Of a stretch of 64,000 bases of DNA, positions 1-8,146 are shown in pieces. Under the pieces are notes generated by a model that made no database searches, was not told the DNA's origin, and was given only the letters and a program-made list of their open reading frames with translations. The DNA is taken from assembly GCA_021414025.1 (NCBI GenBank), contig JAIOPG010000007.1, forward strand, positions 180,008 through 244,007. The letters are read 5' to 3'. How positions within the stretch are numbered: the stretch's first letter is position 1; each line of letters begins with the position of its first letter. This DNA is from Planctomycetota bacterium. GTDB taxonomy: Bacteria > Planctomycetota > Phycisphaerae > Phycisphaerales > SM1A02. A program made the position numbers and the translations under genes.

Positions 1-603
1 CTGCTTGGGCAGGTAGACCGTTGCGATGGGGCGCTCGTCGATCAGGACACCCAGCCGCGCGGCGCGAACCAGAAATTCCTCCTCCCAGGCGAAGTGACCG
101 CTGAAGCACTCGATCTTCGCGCTGCGCGGCAGCGGATAGACGCGCATGCCGCAAACGGGATCGGACATTCCCAGTCCTGTCAGCGCGCGAATGCCCAGCG
201 ACCAGAGGCGCCGGCCGAAGAGGCTCGTGGCGGGATAGCCGGCCATGGTCTCGTCCCGCGCGCCAAGCATCACTTGGCCGGGCTTGCATTCGGAGAGAAG
301 CCGCACCGCGTCCGCCACCTTGTGCTGCCCATCCGCGTCGAGGGTCAGCGCGGCCTCGAAGTCGCGCCGCGCGGCCTCCTTCAGACCCTCCGCCAGCGCG
401 GCGCCCTTTCCGCCATTGGCTTCCAGTGAAATCATCCAGCGATTCTCCCCCTTGCGGCACCATTGACCGACCCACTGGGCGCTGCCATCGGTCGAACCGT
501 CGTCCACCACCAGGATGGGCAGCCCTGCATGTGCCAATTCGTCGAGAATTCCCGGAAGCGTCGCCAGATTCTGATAGGCCGGCACGAGGGCGACGCAACG
601 CAT
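1..603 (-). CDS. GT2-family glycosyltransferase, C-terminus beyond window
   Basis: This partial gene runs off the left edge; 201 codons are visible from the ATG at 603. The protein opens with a GT-A nucleotide-sugar fold (VALVPAY near residues 4-10, VVDDGSTDG at 32-40), then NGGKGAAL at 63-70 and the acidic metal site LDADGQH at 88-94. That order is typical of GT2 DPM1/polyprenyl-phosphate sugar transferases, which load a sugar onto a lipid carrier at the cytoplasmic membrane. Later visible parts (GMRVYPL, SGHFAWEEEFL) also fit that group. It is transcribed divergently from the aminotransferase gene across only 17 bases. With the nearby acyl carrier protein and dehydratase it probably belongs to a lipid or polyene-type cluster that continues to the left. 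The acceptor cannot be read from the sequence. Confidence 0.85.
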   Translation of the reverse strand, partial: MRCVALVPAYQNLATLPGILDELAHAGLPILVVDDGSTDGSAQWVGQWCRKGENRWMISLEANGGKGAALAEGLKEAARRDFEAALTLDADGQHKVADAVRLLSECKPGQVMLGARDETMAGYPATSLFGRRLWSLGIRALTGLGMSDPVCGMRVYPLPRSAKIECFSGHFAWEEEFLVRAARLGVLIDERPIATVYLPKQ

Positions 604-620
604 TGGACTATCTTAGAGAG
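604..620. promoter_or_regulatory. 17-base divergent promoter spacer with overlapping -10 hexamers
   Basis: The whole spacer between two divergent start codons is 17 bases. On the plus strand TATCTT (609-614) lies 6 bases before the ATG at 621. On the minus strand TAAGAT (610-615) lies 6 bases before the ATG at 603. Both hexamers fit a TAnnnT -10 element and would start transcripts at or next to the start codon. The -35 elements would have to lie inside the opposite gene, and no strong TTGACA match was picked out. AGAGAG at 615-620 could instead be a weak ribosome site too close to the start. Confidence 0.5.
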
Positions 621-2006
621 ATGTCCGATGTGTGCAATCTGTTCCAGTCCTTGTTCGACGAAGCGCGGCGCGACGGCGACCATGCGTACGCCGAGCATGT
701 GAACCCCCACTTCGCCAAGCTGCTGCGGACCACCGGATTCGATCGCGTCTATGTGCGCGGCGCCGGCCCGTTTCTCTATGACGAAGTTGGACACGAGTAC
801 ATCGACTGCATCGCCGGCTTCGCGGTGCACGCGCTGGGCCGCTCGCACCCCGACGTCGTCGCGGCGCTGCAGTCGGCGCTGGCGAGCGGGCATCCGGGCT
901 GGGTGCAATTCGAGCTGAACCCGCTGGCGGCGCTGCTGGCCAAGCGCCTCTCGGCGCGCATGCCGGGCGACCTGCGCCACGCGCTCTTCACCAGCTCCGG
1001 CACCGAGGCCGTCGAATGCGCCATCAAGCTCGCCCGGCGATTCACGGGTCGCGACGCCCTGCTCCACTGCGACAAGGCCTTCCATGGACTCACCCTGGGC
1101 GCCCTGGCCGCCAATGGAAATCCCCAGCTGCGCGAGGGCTTCGGCACGCTGGGGGAATCACAGAGCATTCCCTTTAACGATCTCGCCGCGCTGGAGCGCG
1201 CCCTGGCCTCGCGCCGCTTCGCCGCCTTCCTGATCGAGCCCGTGCAGGGCAAGACCTGCCTCACAGTGGACGATGGATACCTGGCGGAGGCGTCGCGCCT
1301 CTGCCGCGCGCATGGCACGCTGCTGGTGGTCGACGAAATCCAGACCGGCATCGGACGCACGGGAAAATTCCTCGCCATGGAGCACGATCCCGGGTGCATT
1401 CCGGACATCGTCGTGCTTTCTAAGGCGCTCTCGGGCGGATTTGTTCCCGTCGGTGCGGCACTGGTGCGCGGCGACGTCTGGCGGAGCACCTTCGACTCCA
1501 TGTCGAACTCCTTCATCCACACCTCCACCTTTCAGGGGGGCACGCTGGCGATGGTCGCCGCGCTCACCACGCTCCAGGTCCACGACCGCGAGCGCCTCTC
1601 CGAAAACGCTGACCGAATGGGGGCGAGGCTTCACGCCGGCTTCGAGGAGATCGCGCTGCGCCGCACCGCCATCTCAAGCGTGCGCGGCCGCGGCCTCATG
1701 ATCGGCGTCGGCTTGGACAAGGGATCCGTGGAGCGCGCGATCGCGGCGATCCCCGGACTCGGATCCCTGGAGAGATCGCTCTTCGGGCAGGCCTTCGCCA
1801 TGGAAATCCTCGCTCGGCATCGCGTGCTCAGCCAGGTCACCGATCATGAATCGAATGTCCTGAAGTTCACGCCGCCGCTGGTCATCGGCCCCGGCGAATG
1901 CGACCGGGTGATTTTGGCGCTGGACGAAACCCTGGCGCGGCTCTCGGGCACATCTACGCCATTTCTGCGCGGCATCACCCGGGTCCTGGGCAACCTGGTC
2001 CGCTGA
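621..2006 (+). CDS. Class III (ornithine/acetylornithine type) PLP aminotransferase
   Basis: This is a 461-residue class III pyridoxal-phosphate aminotransferase, which transfers an amino group between an amine or omega-amino acid and a keto acid or aldehyde in the cytoplasm. Visible signatures are SSGTEA (125-130, cofactor phosphate contact), DEIQTG (238-243) and the Schiff-base lysine in VVLSKALSGG (K268). The length is normal for the family. The frame is open upstream to 426, but that part would overlap the divergent glycosyltransferase; the ATG at 621, six bases behind a TATCTT hexamer, is the better start. The acyl carrier protein and FabZ-like genes next door suggest a role in a lipid or polyketide-like product rather than in arginine synthesis. 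The substrate is unknown. Confidence 0.9.
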   Translation: MSDVCNLFQSLFDEARRDGDHAYAEHVNPHFAKLLRTTGFDRVYVRGAGPFLYDEVGHEYIDCIAGFAVHALGRSHPDVVAALQSALASGHPGWVQFELNPLAALLAKRLSARMPGDLRHALFTSSGTEAVECAIKLARRFTGRDALLHCDKAFHGLTLGALAANGNPQLREGFGTLGESQSIPFNDLAALERALASRRFAAFLIEPVQGKTCLTVDDGYLAEASRLCRAHGTLLVVDEIQTGIGRTGKFLAMEHDPGCIPDIVVLSKALSGGFVPVGAALVRGDVWRSTFDSMSNSFIHTSTFQGGTLAMVAALTTLQVHDRERLSENADRMGARLHAGFEEIALRRTAISSVRGRGLMIGVGLDKGSVERAIAAIPGLGSLERSLFGQAFAMEILARHRVLSQVTDHESNVLKFTPPLVIGPGECDRVILALDETLARLSGTSTPFLRGITRVLGNLVR

Positions 2007-2007
2007 A

Positions 2008-2424
2008 TCAGGATTGCGTGATGGAGAGCACGAGCGTGCCCTCCGCCACGACCACGCCGCGGTCGCGCGCCTTCACGTTGAAACGATGCACCTGTTCAAA
2101 GCTTCCCTCAAGGGTGGCGCTCAAGTCGATGGTCGCCGGAGGTCGCACGGGCTGGCGGAAGCGGATGTCGCTCTGCACCAGCATGCCGGCGCGGATGCGA
2201 TCGGGATCGTGCGCAATCATGACCAGTCCGGCGGCCTGCGCCAGCGCCTCGATGATCAGCACGCCGGGCACGACCGGATTGCCGGGGAAATGCCCGCGGA
2301 AGAACGCCTCGCTTCCATCCACGCTCCAGGAAGCCTCGATCGCCCCGGCCACCACCGAATGCACGGCGTGGACGAAGAGAAAGGGGTCGCGATGGGGAAG
2401 CTTGTGGATCAGCGGCGAACTCAT
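2008..2424 (-). CDS. FabZ-like beta-hydroxyacyl-ACP dehydratase
   Basis: This is a 138-residue hotdog-fold protein of the FabZ family, which removes water from beta-hydroxyacyl-ACP during fatty-acid or polyketide-type chain building. The family motifs are clear: LPHRDPFLFV near the N-terminus, the catalytic histidine in GHFPGNPVVPG, and the glutamate in LIIEALAQAAG. It is slightly shorter than typical FabZ (about 145-155). Its ATG overlaps the stop of the acyl carrier protein gene as ATGA (2421-2424), so the two are probably translationally coupled and act together. The stop is one base from the stop of the convergent aminotransferase gene. It could be the housekeeping enzyme, but the dedicated ACP partner suggests a special pathway. 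Confidence 0.88.
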   Translation of the reverse strand: MSSPLIHKLPHRDPFLFVHAVHSVVAGAIEASWSVDGSEAFFRGHFPGNPVVPGVLIIEALAQAAGLVMIAHDPDRIRAGMLVQSDIRFRQPVRPPATIDLSATLEGSFEQVHRFNVKARDRGVVVAEGTLVLSITQS

Positions 2425-2708
2425 AGGCCGGCCGCGGCGAGCTCGCCATGCACGAAATCGACGAACTCCCCCACCGTGCCCATCGAGCCGCGGTTGAGCT
2501 TCTGGGCGGGAATCTTGTGCTTGTATTCCTTGTCGATGCCGGTGACCAGCATCAGCAGGTCCAGCGAGTCGAGCTCGAGCCCGCCGCCGACCAGCTGCAG
2601 GCTGTCCACGACCGGGATGCCGGAGAATTTCAGATCCACCTGCACGATCCTGCGGACCGTTTCAAACACTTGATTCCGAAGGATCGACAAGGGGCACCTC
2701 GATGGCAT
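2421..2708 (-). CDS. Acyl carrier protein
   Basis: This 95-residue acyl carrier protein has a 4'-phosphopantetheine attachment serine in LELDSLDLLML (S48). It has the usual acidic helix around the serine and the expected small size. It would tether growing acyl chains for the FabZ-like enzyme encoded immediately downstream, with which it shares an ATGA stop/start overlap. The start is the ATG at 2708; a longer reading frame upstream has no support. The sequence is divergent from housekeeping AcpP, which carries a DSLD motif in a GADSLD context, so this is likely a specialised carrier of the cluster that includes the aminotransferase and glycosyltransferase. Confidence 0.85.
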   Translation of the reverse strand: MPSRCPLSILRNQVFETVRRIVQVDLKFSGIPVVDSLQLVGGGLELDSLDLLMLVTGIDKEYKHKIPAQKLNRGSMGTVGEFVDFVHGELAAAGL

Positions 2709-2759
2709 GGGCGAATCGCCTTGGCCGATGTCCACTTTACCCGCTTCACCCCCATCGGT

Positions 2760-2765
2760 CACAAT
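2760..2765 (+). promoter_or_regulatory. Putative -10 hexamer CACAAT, leaderless geometry
   Basis: CACAAT ends 6 bases before the GTG at 2772, the same spacing seen at several other genes in the window. The hexamer is a weak match to TATAAT and no -35 was recognised, so the call rests on the repeated geometry. Confidence 0.3.
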
Positions 2766-2771
2766 GCCGCC

Positions 2772-3524
2772 GTGACCAAGCCCACGCTCATCCTGGACCG
2801 CATGCAGTTCTTCGGGCGCCTGGCGGGCGACTATCACGCCATGTTTGGCGTCACGCTTGATGCGCTCAAGGGGCGGCGCGTGCTGGACTGCCCCGCGGGT
2901 CCGAGCTCCTTCGTCGCCGAGGCAGTCGCTGCCGGCGTCCACGCGGTCGGCGTCGATCCGCTTTTTGTGCACAACGCCGACGAGCTGCGCCGGCGCTGCG
3001 AGGAGGACATCGCCTACACCCTCAAGGCCATGGCGGCCCATGGCGGCGCCTACACCGACCTGGATCTGGCGGCCTATGCGGACAACAAGCACGCCGCCCT
3101 GAAAATATTCCTGGGCGACTTCCAGCAGGATCGCAGCGCCTCGCGCTACATCAACGCCAGTCTGCCGCGGCTTCCCTTCAAGGACGAGTCCTTCGACCAC
3201 ACCTTCACCGCCCATCTGCTGGTGACCTACAGCGACCCCGCCTCGGGGGGCATCCTCCCCGATTCCCCCTTCACCGAGCAGTGGCACCACGACTCCGTGA
3301 TGGAACTGCTCCGCGTCACCAAGCGCTCCATGCACCTCTATCCGACCACCACGCGGACTTCACCCGCGCGGCGCCATCCCTACATCGAGTCGCTGGTCGC
3401 CAAGCTTCAGAAGCAAGGCGGCTGGAACTTCCGCTTCGAGCCCTCGACCTACCAGCGCGGCGACGCCCTGCAGAATCAACTCAATGCCTCGCTGGTGATT
3501 GAGCGGCAAGCCCGCACGCCGTAA
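2772..3524 (+). CDS. Class I SAM-dependent methyltransferase-like protein
   Basis: This protein of about 250 residues has a Rossmann-type SAM-binding start: RRVLDCPAGPSSF (motif I, with D and G spaced as in class I methyltransferases) followed by AVGVDPLF (motif II acidic end). A region LPRLPFKDESFDHTFTAHLL matches the motif IV segment found in UbiE/COQ5-like enzymes. The substrate cannot be told. The GTG at 2772 is chosen because of the CACAAT hexamer six bases upstream; the ATG at 2802 is the alternative and would shorten the N-terminus by ten residues. The gene stands alone, divergent from the ACP gene and upstream of a lipoprotein gene with its own ribosome site. Confidence 0.75.
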   Translation: MTKPTLILDRMQFFGRLAGDYHAMFGVTLDALKGRRVLDCPAGPSSFVAEAVAAGVHAVGVDPLFVHNADELRRRCEEDIAYTLKAMAAHGGAYTDLDLAAYADNKHAALKIFLGDFQQDRSASRYINASLPRLPFKDESFDHTFTAHLLVTYSDPASGGILPDSPFTEQWHHDSVMELLRVTKRSMHLYPTTTRTSPARRHPYIESLVAKLQKQGGWNFRFEPSTYQRGDALQNQLNASLVIERQARTP

Positions 3525-3560
3525 CCTTCATCAACGCACCTCTGACCGCAAGGACCAACC

Positions 3561-4385
3561 ATGAAAACCCAATCAACGAATCGACTGCTCCTCGTTCTTC
3601 TCCTCGGCTCGGCGGCGCTGCTGGGCGGATGCATCATCGTCAGCAAGAATGTCTCGCCCGGTGCAGTGCAATCCTCGTCGTCTCAACAGGGTGCGGCGCC
3701 AACCGATGCCGCGCCCAAAGCCGAAACCCCGGCCAAGGCCCCGCAGGTGCGGCTCTCCACCGCCCCGCTCTCGCGCGAGGGCGGCGTGCTGCCTCGCCAG
3801 AATGAAGTGCTGCAGCGGGCACGGACCGGCAATGCCGAAATCGTCTTCATCGGCGACTCCATCACGCAGGGCTGGGAAGGCTCCGACAACTGGAAGAACA
3901 TGGTCGGCTCGCACACCGCGATGAATCTTGGCGTGGGCGGCGACCGCACCGAGCATGTGCTGTGGCGGCTCGAGCAGGCACCGCTGGGCCGCGTTGATCC
4001 GAAGGTGGTCGTGCTGATGATCGGCACCAACAACACCGGCCGCGACGGCCCCGAGGACATCCTGGCCGGCATCCGCGCCGTGGTCGATGTGATCGCCCGC
4101 CAATGCCCCAACGCCACGGTGATCGTGCTGGACATTCCGCCGCGCGGCCAGACCATGAACGACGCCCGCGGCAAGATCGCCCAGGTCAACCAGGCTCTCT
4201 CGCGGGGCGGCCTTCCAGCTCACGCCCGCTTCGTGCGCGTCAGCGACCAGTTCGTGCAGCCCGACGGCACGATCGACCCGGCGATCATGCCCGACGCCCT
4301 GCACTTCTCGCCCAAGGGCTATGCCATGTGGGGGGCCTCCATCAAGCCTGAACTGGAATCCTCGCTGAAGGCGAACACGGGCTGA
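3561..4385 (+). CDS. Lipoprotein SGNH/GDSL-family esterase
   Basis: This is a 274-residue SGNH hydrolase of the platelet-activating-factor acetylhydrolase-like group, probably an esterase acting on acyl or acetyl groups outside the cytoplasm. The N-terminus is a lipoprotein signal with lipobox LLGGC (C24), followed by a low-complexity Ala/Pro/Gln linker. The four conserved blocks are present: GDSIT (nucleophile S100), GVGGDRTEHV (oxyanion glycine), MIGTNN (oxyanion asparagine) and DALH (D245 and H248 of the triad). An AAGGA ribosome site precedes the ATG. The next gene encodes another anchored hydrolase, so the pair may process envelope or extracellular material. The natural substrate is unknown. 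Confidence 0.88.
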   Translation: MKTQSTNRLLLVLLLGSAALLGGCIIVSKNVSPGAVQSSSSQQGAAPTDAAPKAETPAKAPQVRLSTAPLSREGGVLPRQNEVLQRARTGNAEIVFIGDSITQGWEGSDNWKNMVGSHTAMNLGVGGDRTEHVLWRLEQAPLGRVDPKVVVLMIGTNNTGRDGPEDILAGIRAVVDVIARQCPNATVIVLDIPPRGQTMNDARGKIAQVNQALSRGGLPAHARFVRVSDQFVQPDGTIDPAIMPDALHFSPKGYAMWGASIKPELESSLKANTG

Positions 4386-4393
4386 GACTCGGG

Positions 4394-4399
4394 CATAAT
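4394..4399 (+). promoter_or_regulatory. Putative -10 hexamer CATAAT
   Basis: CATAAT lies 15 bases upstream of the ATG at 4415, directly after the stop of the esterase gene. It gives the beta-lactamase-fold gene its own possible promoter with a leader of about ten bases. No convincing -35 was found. Confidence 0.3.
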
Positions 4400-4414
4400 G
4401 CGGCACCCCTAACC

Positions 4415-5836
4415 ATGAGCACCTCACCACACAAGACTCCGCCCACGGCTTCCTCCTCGCAGCGCGTCCTGATCAGCATGGCGGCGCTGATCATCGGCGT
4501 GATCGCAATCGGATTCACCCTCTCGCAACTCGGCGCGTCGAACAAGCCCGGGGCGCCGCGCGTGCCCACCGTGACGATGAAGCAGCCGGATCCGGTCAAG
4601 AAACCGGACGCCGCCAAGCCGGCGGCCCCAACGAATCCTGCGACCGCTCCGCCTGCGGCCCCCGCTCCGCCCGCATCTAATCCGCCCGCCGCCGCGCCGG
4701 CATCCGCGGCACCAGCGACGCCTGCCGCGTCGAACGACTCCTTGCCCGACTCGGCGGTCGACGCCTCCATCGCCGCAACCCTTGACAAAGTGGTCAAGGA
4801 GAACGATCTGCCCGGCATGGCCGCGGCGGTCATCGTGAATGGGAAAATCCTCGGAGCGGGCGTCGCGGGAATTCGCAAGAAAAAGGGATCGGACCCGAAA
4901 GTTGAGTTCGACCCAAATCAATTTCCCGTCCTTCGCGACGATCCTTTCTTTCTTGGCACAGCCACCAAGCCTCTCACCGCCACGCTGATCGGCATCCTTG
5001 TGGACGAGGGCAAGCTGAAGTGGGACAGCACCATCGGCGACCTCGTCGGACGCGACATCAGTTCCATCAATCCAGACTTTGCCGGCGTGACCATCGACCA
5101 GCTTCTGCACCACCGCAGCGGCTCATGGCCCAATGGTCCCAGCGAAATCTGGGAGGCGGCCAAGCGCGCCAAAGGCACGCCCGTGGAGCAGCGCATCGCC
5201 TATGTGGAGGCGATCCTCTCGCAGCCGCCGCGCTTTCCTCCCGGCAAGTATCTCTATTCAAACGCGGGCTACGCCATTCTCGGCTTCATCGCCGAGACGA
5301 TCACCAACACCCCCTACGAGACGCTGATGGAGCAGAAGGTTTTCGCGCCGTTGGGTTTGAAGAGCGCCGGATTCGGCAACGCCGGCAGCGCGGATGAGGT
5401 GACCGCTCCCTATCCGCACATCGAGTCCGGCTTGCCGACCTTCCTGGTCAACCCCGAGGCGGTCACGCCCGCCGCGCGCATCCACATGAATGTCACCGAC
5501 TGGGCCAAGTTTTGTCTGGTGCACCTGGGGCACCAGCCGACTCCGCCGCTGCTGAAGCCCGAGACGCTGGAGCACCTGCACACGCTCGCCGGCGAAGTCG
5601 CCGAGGACAAGTCCGGCTATGCCTGCGGCTGGATGCGGCCCGAACGCGAATGGGCGGGCGGGCGAACTCTGAGCCATCCCGGGCGCAGCCACCTCAGCGA
5701 TGGCGTGGTCTGGCTCTCGCCTCAGAAGGATTTTGGTGTGCTTGTGGCGACGAACCAGGGCGGTGACAAGGCAAAGGCCGCGGTCGAGCAGGCGGCCAGC
5801 GCGCTGATCGCGCAGTTCCTGCCTGCCAAGAAATAG
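4415..5836 (+). CDS. Membrane-anchored beta-lactamase/class C PBP-fold protein with Thr at the nucleophile position
   Basis: This 473-residue protein has one N-terminal membrane helix (about residues 18-38), a long Ala/Pro linker (about 55-110) and a serine beta-lactamase/class C penicillin-binding-protein fold facing the periplasm. The SxxK position reads TATK (T182, K185) in FLGTATKPLTATL, so the expected serine is a threonine (codon ACA at 4958-4960). The other signatures are normal: YSN (from Y281) in YSNAGYAILG and HPG (H421) in place of KTG. Family members are esterases, D-aminopeptidases or beta-lactamases. Whether this one is active with Thr is open. It follows the lipoprotein esterase gene by 29 bases. 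Confidence 0.85.
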   Translation: MSTSPHKTPPTASSSQRVLISMAALIIGVIAIGFTLSQLGASNKPGAPRVPTVTMKQPDPVKKPDAAKPAAPTNPATAPPAAPAPPASNPPAAAPASAAPATPAASNDSLPDSAVDASIAATLDKVVKENDLPGMAAAVIVNGKILGAGVAGIRKKKGSDPKVEFDPNQFPVLRDDPFFLGTATKPLTATLIGILVDEGKLKWDSTIGDLVGRDISSINPDFAGVTIDQLLHHRSGSWPNGPSEIWEAAKRAKGTPVEQRIAYVEAILSQPPRFPPGKYLYSNAGYAILGFIAETITNTPYETLMEQKVFAPLGLKSAGFGNAGSADEVTAPYPHIESGLPTFLVNPEAVTPAARIHMNVTDWAKFCLVHLGHQPTPPLLKPETLEHLHTLAGEVAEDKSGYACGWMRPEREWAGGRTLSHPGRSHLSDGVVWLSPQKDFGVLVATNQGGDKAKAAVEQAASALIAQFLPAKK

Positions 5837-5897
5837 GTCGCAAAGACCGCGATGCGGCGCGCCGCCGAGTGCGATCCATCAATGATTCGCGAGTCGC

Positions 5898-6416
5898 TCA
5901 ACCGCCCGAGGTGAACTTGGCCGTGCCGTTCTCGTCGGTGTAGATCTTGATCTGGCTCTTGCCGTTGGGGGCGAGCCAGATCATGAAAGCCTCGCCGTTG
6001 GCCTTGGTCGAGGCGCCGATGCGAAGCTTGTTGTTCAGGTCGCGCCACTGCAGGCTGCTCTCGCCGCTGGTCTGGGTGGTGAGGGCGATCCGGCTCTGGC
6101 CCTTGGTGTCCAGGCACTGGAAGCTCGACTGCCCGCTCGAATAGGTCTTGGCGGAGAGGCGGACGAATCCCTCCTCGTCGTACCACGCCAGGCCCGCGGC
6201 CTTGTTGTCATCCTCGCCGTTGAGGACCAGACGTTCCTTGCCCGCGGCGTCAACCACCGCGAGGCGGCGCACCGTCAGGGTGTCCTGCGGGGCGGTCTGG
6301 GCGCCGCCGACCAGCAGGGCGGCCAGCGCCGCGATCAGCGCGAAATTGGTGGTGCGAACCCGTGACAGCGACCGTTCCACGCGGTCAAGCCGCGACGCAA
6401 GATTTGACTCGTTCAT
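5898..6416 (-). CDS. Single-pass envelope protein of unknown function
   Basis: This 172-residue protein starts with a short charged coiled-coil-like stretch (LASRLDRVERSLSRVRTTN) and one membrane helix (about residues 25-42, LIAALAALLVGG), followed by a beta-rich exported part. In that part short units recur with the pattern xGxxRIxLxxxxxG (for example KGQSRIALTTQTSGESSL and NNKLRIGASTKANGEAFM). Planctomycete genomes often encode such proteins, but no named domain is recognised and no function is proposed. The ATG at 6416 is used because longer versions lack support. The gene converges on the beta-lactamase-fold gene with 61 bases between the stops. Confidence 0.65.
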   Translation of the reverse strand: MNESNLASRLDRVERSLSRVRTTNFALIAALAALLVGGAQTAPQDTLTVRRLAVVDAAGKERLVLNGEDDNKAAGLAWYDEEGFVRLSAKTYSSGQSSFQCLDTKGQSRIALTTQTSGESSLQWRDLNNKLRIGASTKANGEAFMIWLAPNGKSQIKIYTDENGTAKFTSGG

Positions 6417-6548
6417 GGGGTCAACGCTATCACGCCTCCGGCTTCCTTTCCACTCGACGCAGCGGGAATCCCCCGCCGCAGGATTCCCCGGCGGAAGGTA
6501 GATTCCCCTTCCTTCCGACTCGCCCCGAACCCCAAGGAACGAACGGCC

Positions 6549-7085
6549 ATGCCGAACTCGCTTCGAAACACGCAGTGGTGGATGATCGCACTCAATGGCG
6601 TGCTGCTGCTGCTGGGCGGCGCGGCGCTGGTCTTCGTCCCCTTCCTCGCGGCCTTCACCTTCGCCGCGGGTTTCGGACTCATCCTTGTGGTCATCGGCGT
6701 GATGAGCCTCTTTGCCGCGCTGCGCACGATGGGCCACAGCCAGCACAGCCTGCTGATCTTCGTCGGACCTTGCCTGGCGATCCTGCTCGGCTCCGTGCTC
6801 TGGTTCACGCCGGAGAAAGGCCTGGTGGCGCTGACCCAGGTGCTCGGAGTGTTCACGACCGTCATCGGCATTTTCCAGGTGGTGGCGGCGCTGGGCCTGG
6901 CGGGCCGGATGCACTGGGCGCTGCTCCTGATCAACGGCCTGCTGACGCTGGCCGCCGGCGCGGTGATGCTCTTCGCGCCCGGCATCGCCATCTTCGTCTT
7001 CGCCATCTTCTTCGGCGTGCAATTGATTCTCAACGGCTGCCATCTCATCCGGGCCAGCATGCGCATGAAGCAGTTGACGGCCTGA
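6549..7085 (+). CDS. HdeD/DUF308-family membrane protein
   Basis: This 178-residue integral membrane protein has about six hydrophobic helices arranged in pairs, as in the HdeD acid-resistance/DUF308 family. Internal similarity between successive helix pairs (LLLLGGAALVFVPFLAAFTF and LTLAAGAVMLFAPGIAIFVF) matches the tandem repeats of that family. In Escherichia coli HdeD is linked to acid resistance; the role here is unknown. A good AAGGA ribosome site lies upstream of the ATG, and a possible TAGATT -10 lies further up at about 6501. The deoxyhypusine-synthase-family gene begins 28 bases downstream, so the two are probably co-transcribed. Confidence 0.82.
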   Translation: MPNSLRNTQWWMIALNGVLLLLGGAALVFVPFLAAFTFAAGFGLILVVIGVMSLFAALRTMGHSQHSLLIFVGPCLAILLGSVLWFTPEKGLVALTQVLGVFTTVIGIFQVVAALGLAGRMHWALLLINGLLTLAAGAVMLFAPGIAIFVFAIFFGVQLILNGCHLIRASMRMKQLTA

Positions 7086-7113
7086 AACCGCCTCGATCCC
7101 AAGGACCCCAGCC

Positions 7114-8082
7114 ATGAAAATCCGCGACTTTATGCGCACGCACTACCGCCACTTCAACGCGGCCACTTTGGTGGACGCGAGCGAGGGCTATGTGAAGCAC
7201 CTGAAGTCGGGCGGCAAGATGATGATCACGCTGGCCGGGGCCATGAGCACCGCGGAGCTGGGCATTTCGCTGGCGGAGATGATCCGCAAGAACAAGGTGC
7301 ACATGATCTGCTGCACCGGCGCCAACCTGGAGGAGGACATCTTCAACCTGGTGGCCCACACCTACTACGCCCGCGTGCCGAACTGGCGCGAGCTGACGCC
7401 GCAGGACGAGGTGAAGCTCTACAAGCGGCACATGAATCGCGTGACCGACACCTGCATCCCCGAGGACGAGGCGATCCGCCGGCTGGAGAAGGCCGTGCTT
7501 TCCGAGTGGATGGCCGCCGACCGCGCCGGCAAGCGATTCTTTCCGCACGAGTTCTTCTACAAGATTTTGCTTTCTGGAAAGCTGAAGAAGTTCTACGACA
7601 ACGACCCGAAGCACTCGTGGCTGCTGGCGGCGGCGCAGAAGAACCTGCCGATCATCGTGCCGGGCTGGGAGGATTCGACGCTGGGCAACATCTACGCCTC
7701 GCACTGCATCACCGGCGAGATCAAGAATGTGCACACGGTGCGCAGCGGCATCGAATACATGCAGTACCTCGCCGGCATCTACCAGAAGACGGCGCCCAAG
7801 AATTCGATCGGGTTCTTCCAGATCGGCGGCGGCATCGCGGGTGATTTCCCGATCTGCGTGGTGCCCATGCTGCACCAGGATCTGCACGTGAAGAACGTCC
7901 CGCTGTGGGGTTACTTCTGCCAGATCTCCGACTCGACGACGAGTTACGGCAGCTATTCCGGCGCGACCCCGAACGAGAAGATCACCTGGGGCAAGCTGGG
8001 GCCGAAGACGCCGCGCTTCATCATTGAGAGCGACGCCACGATCGTGGCTCCGATGGTTTTTGCGTATGTGATGGGTCAGTGA
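7114..8082 (+). CDS. Deoxyhypusine synthase-family protein (DHS-like)
   Basis: This 322-residue member of the deoxyhypusine synthase family uses NAD to transfer the aminobutyl group of spermidine in its eukaryotic relatives. The family's active-site lysine is kept in ITWGKL (K294), and the C-terminal SDATIVAPMVFAYV matches the end of the fold. Early blocks AGAMSTAELG and CTGANLEEDIFN also fit. Bacteria lack eIF5A, so the likely acceptor is a small polyamine (a homospermidine synthase-like reaction) or an unknown molecule; this is inference. An AAGGA ribosome site precedes the ATG. The neighbour, convergent on the other strand, is arginine decarboxylase, the first step of polyamine synthesis, which supports a polyamine role. 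Confidence 0.88.
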   Translation: MKIRDFMRTHYRHFNAATLVDASEGYVKHLKSGGKMMITLAGAMSTAELGISLAEMIRKNKVHMICCTGANLEEDIFNLVAHTYYARVPNWRELTPQDEVKLYKRHMNRVTDTCIPEDEAIRRLEKAVLSEWMAADRAGKRFFPHEFFYKILLSGKLKKFYDNDPKHSWLLAAAQKNLPIIVPGWEDSTLGNIYASHCITGEIKNVHTVRSGIEYMQYLAGIYQKTAPKNSIGFFQIGGGIAGDFPICVVPMLHQDLHVKNVPLWGYFCQISDSTTSYGSYSGATPNEKITWGKLGPKTPRFIIESDATIVAPMVFAYVMGQ

Positions 8083-8146
8083 GCGCGACCGAACCGGCCC
8101 GACCCTTCGATCGGCAGCGCGGTTTTATGCGAAGTGAAGCCCCCGC

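Noticed and set aside
5853-5864. A 12-base palindrome GCGGCGCGCCGC between convergent genes as a terminator
   Set aside because: There is no following T-run and such words are frequent in GC-rich DNA. No rho-independent terminator was clear anywhere in the window.
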